This document shows positions 39,456 through 49,173 of a stretch of DNA of 64,000 nt, piece after piece. The DNA lies in the NCBI RefSeq assembly GCF_025380365.1, contig NZ_JAOCQF010000001.1, positions 372,001 to 436,000 of the forward strand, given 5' to 3'. The notes below the pieces were generated by a model. The model made no database searches. It saw only the letters and a program-made list of their open reading frames with translations, and was not told the origin of the DNA. Positions within the stretch are counted from its first letter, which is position 1. Each line of letters opens with the position of its first letter. The translations under genes and the position numbers were made by a program. The DNA is from Albidovulum sediminis (GTDB taxonomy: Bacteria > Pseudomonadota > Alphaproteobacteria > Rhodobacterales > Rhodobacteraceae).

Positions 39456-39801
39456 GGCAGGGGAATTTCCGGCATCAGGCTCCCTCCTGCGCCGGAAAAG
39501 CTCTGGAACTGGGCCAATCCCGGCCTGCCTGGCGGTTCCGGTCCGGCAGGTGGCGGGATTGGCCTGATTGCCGTCCATCGGGCGTTAGGTGCGAGCCGAT
39601 GCTGCCGCCCGTCTCTCCGTGGTGATACTTGCGCTGGCAGCGGAAGCGATGACACCTTGCGGACATGCAGAGAGAATCGCCCCGCCCCCTCGACGACGCC
39701 CGCCCGCCGATGCCGCGCCCAAAAGGTCCGGCCGTGCGCCGTCCTGCGGGCGTTGATGGCGGCGGGCGGTCGGGGCCGGGCGGGCGGACGTGGGGGTGCC
39801 G
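39456..39801. other. Intergenic region with a strong hairpin
   Basis: The 346-bp gap between the Tsx-like and MerR genes contains GGCCAATCCCG plus GCCTGCC from 39512, complementary with small bulges to GGCAGG...CGGGATTGGCC ending at 39564. It lies 57 bp after the Tsx-like stop and may end that transcript. The rest (39565-39801) is GC-rich without a convincing gene or RNA; the MerR promoter should be here but no long-spacer pair is obvious. Confidence 0.45.
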
Positions 39802-40257
39802 ATGAAGATCGGCGATCTTGTCCGCAGGTCCGGCCTGAGCGAGCGCATGTTGCGCCACTATGAATCGCTCGGCATCCTCTCGCCCTCCCGCAGTCCGGGG
39901 GGGACGCGCGAGTATTCGGAGGCCGATCTTCAGATCGCCCGCCTTGCCGGGTATTTCCGCGCCGTCGACGTGCCGCTTGAAGAGGTCGCGGCCGTCGCCC
40001 GGGAACGGGTGCACCACGCCACCGGGGACAGTTCGCAACGCGCGATCGGCGCGCTTCTGGGCGAACTGGCGCGCGAACTGGCGATCAAGGCCGAACGCGC
40101 CGCGACGCTGCAACGGCTTGTCGCAGAGGCGTCAAGCGCAGTGGCGCAGTGCAAGGGCTGCGAAAACCCGCCCGGCGCCGCGACCTGCCCGGACTGCCCG
40201 ATGAACGACGCGGCCGAACGCAACGCGGTCGTGGCGATGATCTGGAAGGACGGCTAG
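39802..40257 (+). CDS. MerR-family regulator with C-terminal cysteine motif
   Basis: The protein (151 aa) has a MerR winged helix at residues 1-70 (MKIGDLVRRSGLSERMLRHYESLGILSPSRSPGGTREYSEADL), a dimerisation helix and a Cys-rich tail (CKGCENPPGAATCPDC). The tail could bind a metal or sense thiol stress; the pattern differs from the classic CueR/SoxR spacing. ATG at 39802 follows GGGGGTG. Its stop shares the CTAG tetramer with the convergent methyltransferase gene. Confidence 0.85.
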   Translation: MKIGDLVRRSGLSERMLRHYESLGILSPSRSPGGTREYSEADLQIARLAGYFRAVDVPLEEVAAVARERVHHATGDSSQRAIGALLGELARELAIKAERAATLQRLVAEASSAVAQCKGCENPPGAATCPDCPMNDAAERNAVVAMIWKDG

Positions 40258-40910
40258 GCGCGGAAGACGCGCCCGATCAGCGGCCATGACAGATCGAAGG
40301 GGGCCGCCAGTCCGGGCGCCTTTGGCAGCGGGATCGCCACGCCGGCCCGGCGCGCGGCGCGCGCGGCGCTCCAGCGGGAGATCTCGGCGTTCAGCCCGGC
40401 AATGTCGGCGCGGCGCCGCATTGCAGCCGTGGGCAAGGGAACCGGCTGGCCTGCAAACCCGAGGCCGCGATAGCCGGAGAGGACCCAGTCCCTCTCGCTT
40501 TCCCAGAAGGGGGCCAGCGCCGCGAAGGCGGGCCGGTAGAGCGGTCTGAGGGCTTCGGGAAGCACGATTTCCCCCCAGCAGAGCGCGGCGAAGACGCCGC
40601 CGGGGCGCAGGATCCGCCTCGCCTCGCGCAGGTGGGCGGGCACGTCGAAGTGGTGCAGCGCCTGCATCGACACGACAAGGTCGGCGCTGGCATCGGCAAA
40701 GGGCAGATGCTCGGCCCGTGCGGCCAAGATGGGGACGGCACACGGGACGCCCGAGTGCGGCGGGGCCGCGTCGGTGGCGATGGCGCGGGCGAAGGTGCCA
40801 CCCAGAAAGGCGGTCACCTCGCCCGCGCCCGCGCCACATTCCACGCAGACGTCCCGGCGCGGGGGCAGGGACGCCAGCCAGCGGAAGAATGCGGGCGGGT
40901 CGAGCGCCAT
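40254..40910 (-). CDS. SAM-dependent methyltransferase
   Basis: This 218-residue class I methyltransferase of the Methyltransf_11 type has motif I VCVECGAGAGEVTAFLG, an acidic residue at the end of strand 2 (IATDAAPP), ADASADLVVSMQALHHF as motif post-II and ILRPGGVFAALCWGE. It methylates an unknown small molecule and is similar in style to YcgJ/UbiE relatives. ATG at 40908-40910 was chosen because it starts the domain; the ribosome site is weak. It follows the PanB-like gene by 11 nt. Confidence 0.85.
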   Translation of the reverse strand: MALDPPAFFRWLASLPPRRDVCVECGAGAGEVTAFLGGTFARAIATDAAPPHSGVPCAVPILAARAEHLPFADASADLVVSMQALHHFDVPAHLREARRILRPGGVFAALCWGEIVLPEALRPLYRPAFAALAPFWESERDWVLSGYRGLGFAGQPVPLPTAAMRRRADIAGLNAEISRWSAARAARRAGVAIPLPKAPGLAAPFDLSWPLIGRVFRA

Positions 40911-40921
40911 CGCCGGGGGCC

Positions 40922-41767
40922 TCAGGCGATGTCGCTCAGGAAGCGCGCGAACTCGCCCTCCGGCATGGTGTGGCTGAGGTCGGGGTTGGGGAAGGCGCCG
41001 CTGCGGGCCGCGGCGAAATAGGCCGAATAGGCCTTCTGCATCTCGCCCCAGACATCGCCGAACACCTCGCGCTTGGGCGGGATCGGAAAGACCGAACAGC
41101 CGATGATGTCGCTCGAGACATGGAAGATCCCGTGCGCGTAGGGGCCCGACCCAAGGCTTGCCACCGCGACGGGCAGGTTCTCGTAGCACCATTTCGTCAG
41201 TTCGACCGAGGTATGCTCGAAGAGCGCGGCGAATATCCCCGCGTTGATCGAGGCGCGGACCAGCCGGACGATGTCGGCCGCTTCCTTCGCGGTGCGGCCC
41301 GCCGACGCGTGGCCCGAGTTCATCACCGCGCGTTCACCCTGCACGCCGAAATGGCCGACGACGGGAATGCCCGCGTCGACGATCGCGCGGATATGCGGCA
41401 CGGTGCCGAGCGAGGGTTCGATATGCACGCCGTCGGCCCCGAGCTTGACCACGCGCGCCGCGTTGCGCACCGATTCCTCGATCGAGATGCAGGCCGTCGT
41501 GTTCGGCATGTTGCAGATGATGAAGGGCGAGGAGGCCCCCCGCAGCACGCCCTGCAGCATGTAGAGCTGTTCCTCGAAGTCCACCGTGGCCATGGACTTG
41601 TGCCCCATCAGCCCCATCGGGCCGGGGCTGCCGCAGCACAGCAGGTCCATGCCCAGTTCCTCGGCCATCATCGCGCTGGGCGTGTCATGGCATTCCATGC
41701 CGATGATCCGTTCGCCGCGCTGAACCTTTTCGGCCAGGTGCTTCAGCCGTGTCTTGCGTCGTGCCAT
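40922..41767 (-). CDS. PanB-fold protein lacking two metal-binding aspartates
   Basis: This 281-residue TIM-barrel protein is related to ketopantoate hydroxymethyltransferase and the PEP mutase group. The barrel pattern is clear (RIIGMECHDTPSAMMAEELGMDLLCCG, GADGVHIEPS, IPVVGHFGVQGERAV). Where PanB has VGDS and LADLPF, with the metal-binding Asp45 and Asp84, this protein has CGSPG and ICNMPN. The acidic residues of KIEGG and LECVP are kept (HIEPS, LFEHTS). It therefore probably does another reaction. ATG at 41765-41767 has GGGAGG; an ATG 13 codons earlier lacks one. No panC gene is nearby. Confidence 0.78.
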   Translation of the reverse strand: MARRKTRLKHLAEKVQRGERIIGMECHDTPSAMMAEELGMDLLCCGSPGPMGLMGHKSMATVDFEEQLYMLQGVLRGASSPFIICNMPNTTACISIEESVRNAARVVKLGADGVHIEPSLGTVPHIRAIVDAGIPVVGHFGVQGERAVMNSGHASAGRTAKEAADIVRLVRASINAGIFAALFEHTSVELTKWCYENLPVAVASLGSGPYAHGIFHVSSDIIGCSVFPIPPKREVFGDVWGEMQKAYSAYFAAARSGAFPNPDLSHTMPEGEFARFLSDIA

Positions 41768-41808
41768 CCTTCGTCCTCCCTGATGGTGATGGTCCGGTGA
41801 GGTCAAAA

Positions 41809-41826
41809 TCTGACATTAATGTTAGA
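41809..41826. promoter_or_regulatory. Palindromic operator candidate before the PanB-like gene
   Basis: TCTGACATTAATGTTAGA is an 18-bp inverted repeat with 8 of 9 arm positions matching, 41 bp upstream of the PanB-like start codon. The regulator is unknown; TetR, GntR or LacI-type proteins use sites of this form. Confidence 0.5.
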
Positions 41827-41907
41827 TTCGCAATCGAAACCTCTCGGTTCCCGGTCGCAGGTTGGCGGCGTGGCAGGCGCCGGTCTTTCCGCATTCGCCT
41901 TGAACAG

Positions 41908-41922
41908 GAACAAAAACAGATC
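41908..41922. promoter_or_regulatory. LexA (SOS) box candidate before uvrB
   Basis: GAACAAAAACAGATC matches the alphaproteobacterial LexA direct repeat GAAC-N7-GAAC except for one base in the second half (GATC). It lies 60 bp upstream of uvrB, a standard SOS gene. Confidence 0.5.
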
Positions 41923-41981
41923 AAATCTGTGGGGCGCGCGGGAATCGTCCATGTCTTCCGACGCCGCCAGAAGGTCAGGCC

Positions 41982-44159
41982 ATGCCCCACAACAACACCA
42001 ACATGCCGATGCACCGCCCGGAGGTCCTGACCCGGCCCAAGCTTGAAGGCGGGCGGCGCTTCGTGATGAAGACGGAGTTCAGCGCGGCCGGCGACCAGCC
42101 GACGGCCATCGCGGAACTCGCGGCGGGTGTGCTGGCGGGGGAGCGTGACCAGGTGCTTCTGGGTGCCACCGGCACCGGCAAGACCTTCACCATGGCGAAG
42201 GTGATCGAGGAGACGCAGCGCCCGGCGATCATTCTTGCGCCCAACAAGACGCTCGCCGCGCAATTATACGGCGAATTCAAGGGCTTCTTCCCGGAAAACG
42301 CGGTCGAATACTTCGTCAGCTATTACGACTACTACCAGCCCGAGGCCTACGTCCCGCGCACCGACACCTATATCGAGAAGGAATCCCAGATCAACGAACA
42401 GATCGACCGCATGCGCCACTCGGCCACGCGGGCGCTGCTGGAGCGCGACGACGTGATCATCGTCGCCTCGGTCTCCTGCATCTACGGCATCGGCTCGGTC
42501 GAGACCTATTCGGCGATGACGCAGGACCTGGCGGTCGGCGGGCTTTACGACCAGCGCAAGTTCCTGGCCGAACTGGTGGCGCAGCAATACCGCCGGCAGG
42601 ACGCGGCCTTCCAGCGCGGCGCCTTCCGGGTCAAGGGCGACACGGTCGACCTCTGGCCCGCCCACCTCGAGGATCGGGCCTGGCGGTTTTCCTTCTTCGG
42701 CGAGGAGCTTGAGGCGATCACCGAGTTCGACCCCCTGACCGGCGCCAAGACCGACGCCTTCGAGAAGATCCGCATCTACGCCAACAGCCACTACGTCACC
42801 CCGCGCCCGACGCTGCAACAGGCGATCAAGGGCATTCGGGTGGAACTGGCCCAGCGGCTGAAGCAACTGACCGGCGAGGGCAAGCTCCTGGAGGCGCAGC
42901 GGCTGGAACAGCGCTGCAACTTCGACCTCGAGATGCTGGAGGCGACGGGCGTCTGCAACGGGATCGAGAACTACTCGCGCTACCTGACGGGCCGCGCGCC
43001 GGGCGAACCGCCGCCGACGCTGTTCGAGTTCATCCCCGACCATGCCATCGTCTTCGCCGATGAAAGCCACGTCTCGGTGCCGCAGATCGGCGGCATGTAC
43101 CGGGGCGACTACCGGCGCAAGTTCACGCTGGCCGAGCACGGGTTCCGGCTACCCTCCTGCATGGACAACCGCCCCCTGAAGTTCGAGGAATGGGACGCGA
43201 TGCGCCCGCAGTCCGTCTTCGTCTCCGCCACACCCGCCGCCTGGGAGCTGGAGCAGACGGGCGGGGTCTTCACCGAACAGGTGATCCGCCCGACCGGGCT
43301 TCTGGACCCGGAGGTGGAAATCCGCCCGGTCGAGATGCAGGTCGACGACCTGCTGGACGAGGTGCGGAAGGTGGCCGCGCGGGGCCTGCGCACGCTGGTG
43401 ACCACGCTGACCAAGCGCATGGCCGAGGACCTGACCGAATACATGCACGAACAGGGCATCCGTGTGCGCTACATGCATTCGGACATCGACACGATCGAGC
43501 GGATCGAGATCCTGCGCGACCTGCGGCTGGGCGCCTTCGACGTGCTCGTGGGCATCAACCTTCTGCGCGAGGGGCTGGATATTCCCGAATGCGGGCTGGT
43601 TGCGATCCTCGATGCCGACAAGGAAGGCTTCCTGCGATCCGAGACCTCGCTGATCCAGACCATCGGCCGGGCCGCGCGGAACGCGGAAGGCCGCGTCATC
43701 ATGTATGCCGACCGGGTGACCGGCAGCATGGAGCGCGCGCTGGCCGAGACCAACCGGCGGCGCGAAAAGCAGGTCGCCTACAACGAGGCCCACGGGATCA
43801 CGCCCGCGACGGTCAGGAAGAACGTCGAGGATATCCTGGCGGGCCTCTACAAGGGCGATACCGACCAGTCCCGCGTCACCGCGAAGGTCGACCGGCCGAT
43901 GGCGGGCGCGAACCTTGCCGCCCATCTCGACGCGCTGCGGCTGCAGATGCGCAAGGCGGCCGAGAACCTCGAGTTCGAGGAGGCCGCGCGGCTCAGGGAC
44001 GAGGTCAGGCGGCTTGAGGCGGTGGAACTGGCCGTCGCCGACGACCCGCTTGCCCGCCAATCGGCGGTGGACGAGGCGGTGGAAGCGGCCGTCCGGACCT
44101 CCGGCCGGTCGACGGCCGGAAGGGCAGGGCAAAGGGGCGGGAAGAGGAGGCGGGGGTGA
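41982..44159 (+). CDS. uvrB: Excinuclease ABC subunit B
   Basis: The protein (725 aa) is the damage-verifying helicase of nucleotide excision repair, acting with UvrA and UvrC. Visible are Walker [11 protein letters not shown], the beta-hairpin region ([21 protein letters not shown]), the [17 protein letters not shown] motif, helicase motif VI (QTIGRAARN) and the C-terminal UVR domain ([28 protein letters not shown]) that binds UvrC. The length is slightly above the family norm because of an N-terminal extension of about 28 residues; start ATG 41982. Confidence is high. Confidence 0.97.
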   Translation: MPHNNTNMPMHRPEVLTRPKLEGGRRFVMKTEFSAAGDQPTAIAELAAGVLAGERDQVLLGATGTGKTFTMAKVIEETQRPAIILAPNKTLAAQLYGEFKGFFPENAVEYFVSYYDYYQPEAYVPRTDTYIEKESQINEQIDRMRHSATRALLERDDVIIVASVSCIYGIGSVETYSAMTQDLAVGGLYDQRKFLAELVAQQYRRQDAAFQRGAFRVKGDTVDLWPAHLEDRAWRFSFFGEELEAITEFDPLTGAKTDAFEKIRIYANSHYVTPRPTLQQAIKGIRVELAQRLKQLTGEGKLLEAQRLEQRCNFDLEMLEATGVCNGIENYSRYLTGRAPGEPPPTLFEFIPDHAIVFADESHVSVPQIGGMYRGDYRRKFTLAEHGFRLPSCMDNRPLKFEEWDAMRPQSVFVSATPAAWELEQTGGVFTEQVIRPTGLLDPEVEIRPVEMQVDDLLDEVRKVAARGLRTLVTTLTKRMAEDLTEYMHEQGIRVRYMHSDIDTIERIEILRDLRLGAFDVLVGINLLREGLDIPECGLVAILDADKEGFLRSETSLIQTIGRAARNAEGRVIMYADRVTGSMERALAETNRRREKQVAYNEAHGITPATVRKNVEDILAGLYKGDTDQSRVTAKVDRPMAGANLAAHLDALRLQMRKAAENLEFEEAARLRDEVRRLEAVELAVADDPLARQSAVDEAVEAAVRTSGRSTAGRAGQRGGKRRRG

Positions 44160-44309
44160 CGATCGGGATGGAGGCGGCAGCCGGTTCCGCCTGTCCGGCC
44201 GCGGTGTTTCCCTGCGACCGCCTGTCGCTGCATGGGGACGGCCCGCGACTCCCGCGGGCAAATGATCCACAGTGTCGCGCGCCGGCGTTCTGACCGGCAG
44301 GGGGCAAGC

Positions 44310-46133
44310 ATGGCCAGAAAGGCGTCGAAGACCGCGATCACGAAGCCGGCCGTTTCCGGGGCGGGGGCGCCCATGGTTCCGGCCGGGATCCCGCAGCCGG
44401 CCCCGAAAGAGCCGGTGCATCCCCGCCAGACTCTCGATCGCAGCGTCCGGGCGGCGATGGCGCAGCTGAGCGGCGGCGTCTCGGCGCATGCGTTCATCGG
44501 GGCATGGACCGACTGGCTCTATCACCTCGGCGAGTCGCCGGGACGTCAGCTGGAACTGATCGAGCGCGCGCAGCGCAATGCGCTGGCCCTGACCGCCCTG
44601 GCCGCCGGCGTCGATCGCGACAGCCCGCCGCCGTTCCGGCCAAAGCCCTTCGACCATCGCTTCGGCCACCCCGACTGGCAGAAGGAGCCGTTCCGGATGT
44701 GGCAGCAGGGGTTCCTGGCGGTGCAGGACTGGTGGGACCACGCGACGGACCATCTGCGCGGCCTTCGACCCGAGGATGCGGACCGGGTGCGGTTCATGGC
44801 GCGACAGGCCCTCGATACGGTCTCGCCCTCGAACTTTCCCGTGCTCAACCCCGAAATCCTCGCGGCCACCCTGGCTTCGGGCGGGCAGAACCTGATCGAG
44901 GGCGCGGCCAACTTCGCCAAGGACTTCTACCGGACCGTGACCCAGACCCACGACCCGGCCCCAGAAGGCTTCCGCGTCGGGCAGGACCTTGCCTGCACGC
45001 CGGGGACGGTCGTGTTCCGAAACGAGTTGTTCGAACTGATCCAGTATGCGCCGCAGACGGCCGCCGTGCAGGCCGAGCCGGTGCTGATCGTGCCGGCCTG
45101 GATCATGAAGTACTACATCCTCGACCTGTCGCCCCACGATTCGATGGTCCGCTACCTGGTCGGGCAGGGGTTCACGGTGTTCATGATCTCTTGGACCAAT
45201 CCCACCGCGGCCCAGGCCGCACTTTCGCTCGAGGACTATCGCAAGTCGGGCGTGATGACGGCGCTGGATGCCGTCGGCCGGATCGTGCCCGACCGCAGGG
45301 TGCATGCCGTGGGCTACTGTCTGGGCGGAACGATGCTGGCAATCGCGGCGGCGACCATGGCGCGGGACGGGGACGATCGCCTGGCCACGGTCACGCTCAT
45401 GGCCGCGCAGGTCGATTTCGCCGAGGCGGGCGAACTGCTCCTTTTCGTCGATGAAAGCCAGGTGGCCTTCCTCGAGGACATGATGTGGGATCAGGGCTAT
45501 CTCGACCGGCCCCAGATGGCGCGGACCTTCTCCACCATCCGGTCCGAGGATCTGATCTGGTCGCGCGCGGTGCGACGGTACTTCCTGGGGCAACAGGACC
45601 AGCCCACCGATCTTGGGGTCTGGTCGGCCGACACGACCCGGATGCCCGCGCGCATGCATTCCGAATACCTGCGCGGCCTGTTCCTCGAGAACCGGCTGAC
45701 CGCGGGGCGCTTCGCGGTCGAGGGGCGGGTGATCGCGCTCAAGGACATCTGTGTCCCCATGTTCGTCATCGCCACCGAAACGGACCACATCGCGCCCTGG
45801 AAATCCGTCTACAAGACCCAGCTTTTCACCGATTGCGATCTGAGCTTCGTGCTGACCTCGGGCGGGCACAACAGCGGCATCGTGAACCCGCCGGACGGTG
45901 ATCCGCGCAGCCGCTACCGGCGCGGGCACCGCCCGGCAAAGGCGCATTACGAGGGGGCCGACCGCTGGCTGAACACGGCCGAGACTCGCGCGGGTTCCTG
46001 GTGGCCGGAATGGGCCGGCTGGATGGCCGACCACGGCACCGGCGCCGCGGCCGCCCCCCCCGCAACCGGCGCGCCGGACAGGGGAGTTTTCCCCCTCTGC
46101 GCCGCGCCGGGCACCTATGTCTTCCAGACATGA
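44310..46133 (+). CDS. phaC: Class I polyhydroxyalkanoate synthase
   Basis: This 607-residue enzyme polymerises 3-hydroxyacyl-CoA into PHA at the granule surface. The catalytic triad is visible: Cys337 in the lipase-like box GYCLGG, Asp492 in ETDHIAPW and His520 in GGHNSGI. The N-terminal region (NFPVLNPEILAATLASGGQNLIEG) matches PhaC_N. ATG at 44310 follows GGGGG and excludes an upstream extension without homology. No phasin, phaA or phaB gene is adjacent. The C-terminal tail shows the usual GSWWPEWAGWM and PGTYVFQT segments. Confidence 0.95.
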   Translation: MARKASKTAITKPAVSGAGAPMVPAGIPQPAPKEPVHPRQTLDRSVRAAMAQLSGGVSAHAFIGAWTDWLYHLGESPGRQLELIERAQRNALALTALAAGVDRDSPPPFRPKPFDHRFGHPDWQKEPFRMWQQGFLAVQDWWDHATDHLRGLRPEDADRVRFMARQALDTVSPSNFPVLNPEILAATLASGGQNLIEGAANFAKDFYRTVTQTHDPAPEGFRVGQDLACTPGTVVFRNELFELIQYAPQTAAVQAEPVLIVPAWIMKYYILDLSPHDSMVRYLVGQGFTVFMISWTNPTAAQAALSLEDYRKSGVMTALDAVGRIVPDRRVHAVGYCLGGTMLAIAAATMARDGDDRLATVTLMAAQVDFAEAGELLLFVDESQVAFLEDMMWDQGYLDRPQMARTFSTIRSEDLIWSRAVRRYFLGQQDQPTDLGVWSADTTRMPARMHSEYLRGLFLENRLTAGRFAVEGRVIALKDICVPMFVIATETDHIAPWKSVYKTQLFTDCDLSFVLTSGGHNSGIVNPPDGDPRSRYRRGHRPAKAHYEGADRWLNTAETRAGSWWPEWAGWMADHGTGAAAAPPATGAPDRGVFPLCAAPGTYVFQT

Positions 46134-46159
46134 CGCGCGCGCCCGGAAAGGACCTCAGA

Positions 46160-47773
46160 ATGTCCCATCCCCGCCTCAGCTTCCATGGCGCTGCCGGGGC
46201 CGTCACCGGCTCCTGCTTCCGGCTGCAGACAGAGGCGGGGCAGGTGCTGATCGACTGCGGACTGTTCCAGGGGTCCAAGACCGAGAAGGAGCTGAACTAC
46301 CGGCCCTTCCCGTTCGCGCCGGGCAAGATCGCGGCGGTGATCCTGAGCCATGCGCACATCGATCATTCCGGGCTGCTGCCCAAACTGGTGCGCCACGGTT
46401 TCTCCGGCGCCATCCACGCCACCCCGGCCACCATCGACCTGGCCGGGGTCATGCTCCCCGACAGCGCCCACATCCAGGAGATCGAGGTCGAGCAGTTCAA
46501 CCGCCGCGCGGCGCATCGCAACCGCGACAGGGTGTCGCCGATCTATGACGGCACGGACGTCGCGGCCTGTCTTGACCTGTTGCGCCCGCAGGACCTGGGG
46601 GACTGGTTCGCCGTACTCCCCGGCCTGCGCGCCAGGTTCTGGAACGCCGGGCATCTTCTCGGGTCAGCCTCGATCGAGATCGAGCTGGCGCAGGGCGGGG
46701 ACGAACCGCCGCTGCGCCTCATGTTCTCGGCCGATATCGGCCCGGACAGCAAGCTGATGCATTCCGACCCGGAGGGGCCGAGCGGCGTCGATTACCTGAT
46801 CTGCGAATCCACCTATGGCGACGTGGACCGCGAGGAGGCGACCGCCGCGCGCCGCCGCGCCCTCCTGCGCGAGGAGGTGCGGGCGGCGATGCATCCGAAC
46901 GGTGCGCTCCTGATCCCGTCCTTCGCGGTCGAGCGGGCGCAGGAGCTGATCAGCGACATCGGCCGCCTGATCGCAGACGGCGAACTGCCCGATATCCCCA
47001 TCCACGTCGACAGCCCGCTGGCAACGCAGGCGACCCGGATCTTTGCCAGGCACCATCGCGAACTCGAGGAGGGCGCGGTGCTGATGCGGGGCCTGCGGGC
47101 CCGGAACCTGCATTTCACCGAGACGGTCGAACAGAGCAAGGCGCTGGACCGCCTGCACGGGTTCCACATCGTCATCGCCGCCTCGGGGATGTGCGACGCC
47201 GGCCGCATCCGGCACCGGCTGCGGAACTGGCTGTGGCGCGACGAGGCGACGGTGCTGTTCACCGGCTATCAGGCCGAGGGGACGCTGGGCCGCATCCTGC
47301 AGGACGGTGCGCGGTCAGTCCGCATACAGGGCGAGGAATTCAGGGTCCGCGCCCGCATCCGCTCGCTCGACCTCTATTCCGGGCACGCCGACGGCCCCGA
47401 ACTGGCGGACTGGATCAAGGCGCGGTTGCCGCTGGCGCATGACCTGTTTCTGGTCCATGGCGAGCCGGACGCGATCGAGGGGCTGGCCGCGCGGCTGGCC
47501 GGGGTCGTCGATCCGGACCGCATCCTGCGGCCGGTGCTGGACGAGGAATTCGAACTGACCGCCACGGGGGCGCGCCGCCTTGGCGGGGCTGCTCCGCGCC
47601 GCCTGCGCCCCGAAATGGTTGCCCGTCTCGACTGGCACAACGATGTCTCGCGGCTGATCCTCGACATCAACGAGGCCCTGGCCTCGGAGCCGGACGAAAA
47701 GGTGCGTGCCGTCCTGATCCGGCGGCTGCGCCGGGCGCTCGACCCGGACGAGGGTGCGGGCCGCAGGGCCTGA
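46160..47773 (+). CDS. Metallo-beta-lactamase/beta-CASP fold nuclease
   Basis: This 537-residue protein of the CPSF73-like RNA or DNA processing family has the metal site HAHIDH at His64-His69 and further ligands in WNAGHLLGSASIEIE and FSADIGPDS. The beta-CASP insert carries ESTYGDV, SFAVERAQEL, IVIAASGMCDAGRI and the final SGHADGPEL histidine. It is predicted to cleave RNA. A C-terminal extension of about 80 residues is not part of the fold. ATG at 46160 follows AAAGGA. It is downstream of phaC with a 26-nt gap. Confidence 0.9.
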   Translation: MSHPRLSFHGAAGAVTGSCFRLQTEAGQVLIDCGLFQGSKTEKELNYRPFPFAPGKIAAVILSHAHIDHSGLLPKLVRHGFSGAIHATPATIDLAGVMLPDSAHIQEIEVEQFNRRAAHRNRDRVSPIYDGTDVAACLDLLRPQDLGDWFAVLPGLRARFWNAGHLLGSASIEIELAQGGDEPPLRLMFSADIGPDSKLMHSDPEGPSGVDYLICESTYGDVDREEATAARRRALLREEVRAAMHPNGALLIPSFAVERAQELISDIGRLIADGELPDIPIHVDSPLATQATRIFARHHRELEEGAVLMRGLRARNLHFTETVEQSKALDRLHGFHIVIAASGMCDAGRIRHRLRNWLWRDEATVLFTGYQAEGTLGRILQDGARSVRIQGEEFRVRARIRSLDLYSGHADGPELADWIKARLPLAHDLFLVHGEPDAIEGLAARLAGVVDPDRILRPVLDEEFELTATGARRLGGAAPRRLRPEMVARLDWHNDVSRLILDINEALASEPDEKVRAVLIRRLRRALDPDEGAGRRA

Positions 47774-47829
47774 CGGCCCCGCTGCAAGGCCGGTCCCCGT
47801 CGCGTGCGCTGCGGCCCATTGCAGGGCCA

Positions 47830-49173
47830 TCAGGCCCCGTCCGGCGGGCACTCCGGCAGCCGGATCGTCGCCTCGAACCCCGCATCATGGCCCGATCGGG
47901 GCGAATCGAGGGTCAGGCCGCTGCCGATCCTTTCGGCAATCGCCGACACGATGGCGAGGCCGAGGCCGCTGCCGTCGCCCCGGGCACCCGCCCGTTCGAA
48001 GCGGCGTGTCAGGCGATCCAGAACGGCTGACGGCACGACAGGCCCATCATTCGCCACTGAAAACATGCCATCCTGCGCGAGGGTCACCTCGACCGGTCCG
48101 GCCGGTGCCCCATGCCGCAGCGCATTCTCGACGAGGTTGCGGAACAGGATGGCGAAGGCGTCCGGGTCAAGGTCGGACATGACGGATGCCTCGGGCAGCG
48201 AAAGCCTGATGCGACCCGGCCCCGCCAGCGGCGCCATCTCGTCGGTCAGGATGCGGGCGAGGGGGCGAAGGTCCGCGGCCCGGTCACGCCGGAGCCGGGC
48301 GCCTTCCGCGCGCGCGAGTTGCATCAGCCGCTCCGACAGACGCGTGAGGCGCTTCAGCGTGGCTTCCATCTCGGCCGCCCGTGCCCTCGCCGCGTCATCC
48401 CGCGTTTCCGACTGAAGCCGCTGTGCCTGTGCGATCGCCCCGGCCAGGGGGGTGCGCAGTTCATGCGCGGCATTCGCGGCAAAGTTGCGTTCGGCCTCGA
48501 ATGCCGCGTCCAGCCTGGCCAGCAGGCCGTTCATCGTCTCGGCCACGGGGGCGATCTCGGCGGGCAGATCGACGCTGGCGACCGGGCTCAGGTCGCGCGC
48601 CCCGCGCGCGGCCAGCCGGTCGCGGAACTGCCTGAGCGGCGCAAGGCTGGCGCGGACGGCGAGCACGATGGCCAGAAACGTCACCGGCAACACGATCAGG
48701 AGCGGCAGGCCGAGGCCCATCTGGATTTCCCGTGCGATGCCGGCGCGGTGATCCAGTGGTTCTGCGACGGTGATCCGGATCGTGCCCCGGACGGCTTCGT
48801 CGCTGAAAAGCCGGTGTGTCGCGGTCTGCCGGAACCCGGTCCCGTCCCAGGCCGGAAAGACCGCCGGATCGGCGGCATGGGATTGCAGCAGCACGCGCCC
48901 CTGATCGTCGCGCACGATGTAGGTGAAGAACTCGTCATGTTCCCGGATCGCGGCGAGGCGCTGGCTGATGCCTTCCTCCTCGCGGTTCAGGATGTCGACG
49001 ACGGCCAGCGGCAGGATGCGCTGCGCGGTTTCCTGCAGGGCCGCATCGAAGACCTCCTCGATCTCGGCGCGCGCGATCAGGGCCGTCACGCTGGCCGCCG
49101 TCACCCAGAGCAGCGTCAGCGCAATGCCCAGCCAGAGCCCGAGGCGCCCCTGAAGGCTGCGCGGACCCCTCAT
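47830..49173 (-). CDS. Sensor histidine kinase (QseC/PmrB-like)
   Basis: This 447-residue membrane kinase has TM1 at about 12-34, a periplasmic sensor region (35-150, of the short 2CSK_N kind), TM2 at about 152-174 and a HAMP linker. HisKA with His237 in NAAHELRTPL and HATPase_c with N-box NLVENALRHG and G-box GDGSGLGLAIV follow. It phosphorylates the response regulator encoded just upstream, which it overlaps by 4 nt (ATGA). Convergent to the nuclease gene, it probably governs the redox cluster to its right. Confidence 0.9.
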   Translation of the reverse strand: MRGPRSLQGRLGLWLGIALTLLWVTAASVTALIARAEIEEVFDAALQETAQRILPLAVVDILNREEEGISQRLAAIREHDEFFTYIVRDDQGRVLLQSHAADPAVFPAWDGTGFRQTATHRLFSDEAVRGTIRITVAEPLDHRAGIAREIQMGLGLPLLIVLPVTFLAIVLAVRASLAPLRQFRDRLAARGARDLSPVASVDLPAEIAPVAETMNGLLARLDAAFEAERNFAANAAHELRTPLAGAIAQAQRLQSETRDDAARARAAEMEATLKRLTRLSERLMQLARAEGARLRRDRAADLRPLARILTDEMAPLAGPGRIRLSLPEASVMSDLDPDAFAILFRNLVENALRHGAPAGPVEVTLAQDGMFSVANDGPVVPSAVLDRLTRRFERAGARGDGSGLGLAIVSAIAERIGSGLTLDSPRSGHDAGFEATIRLPECPPDGA

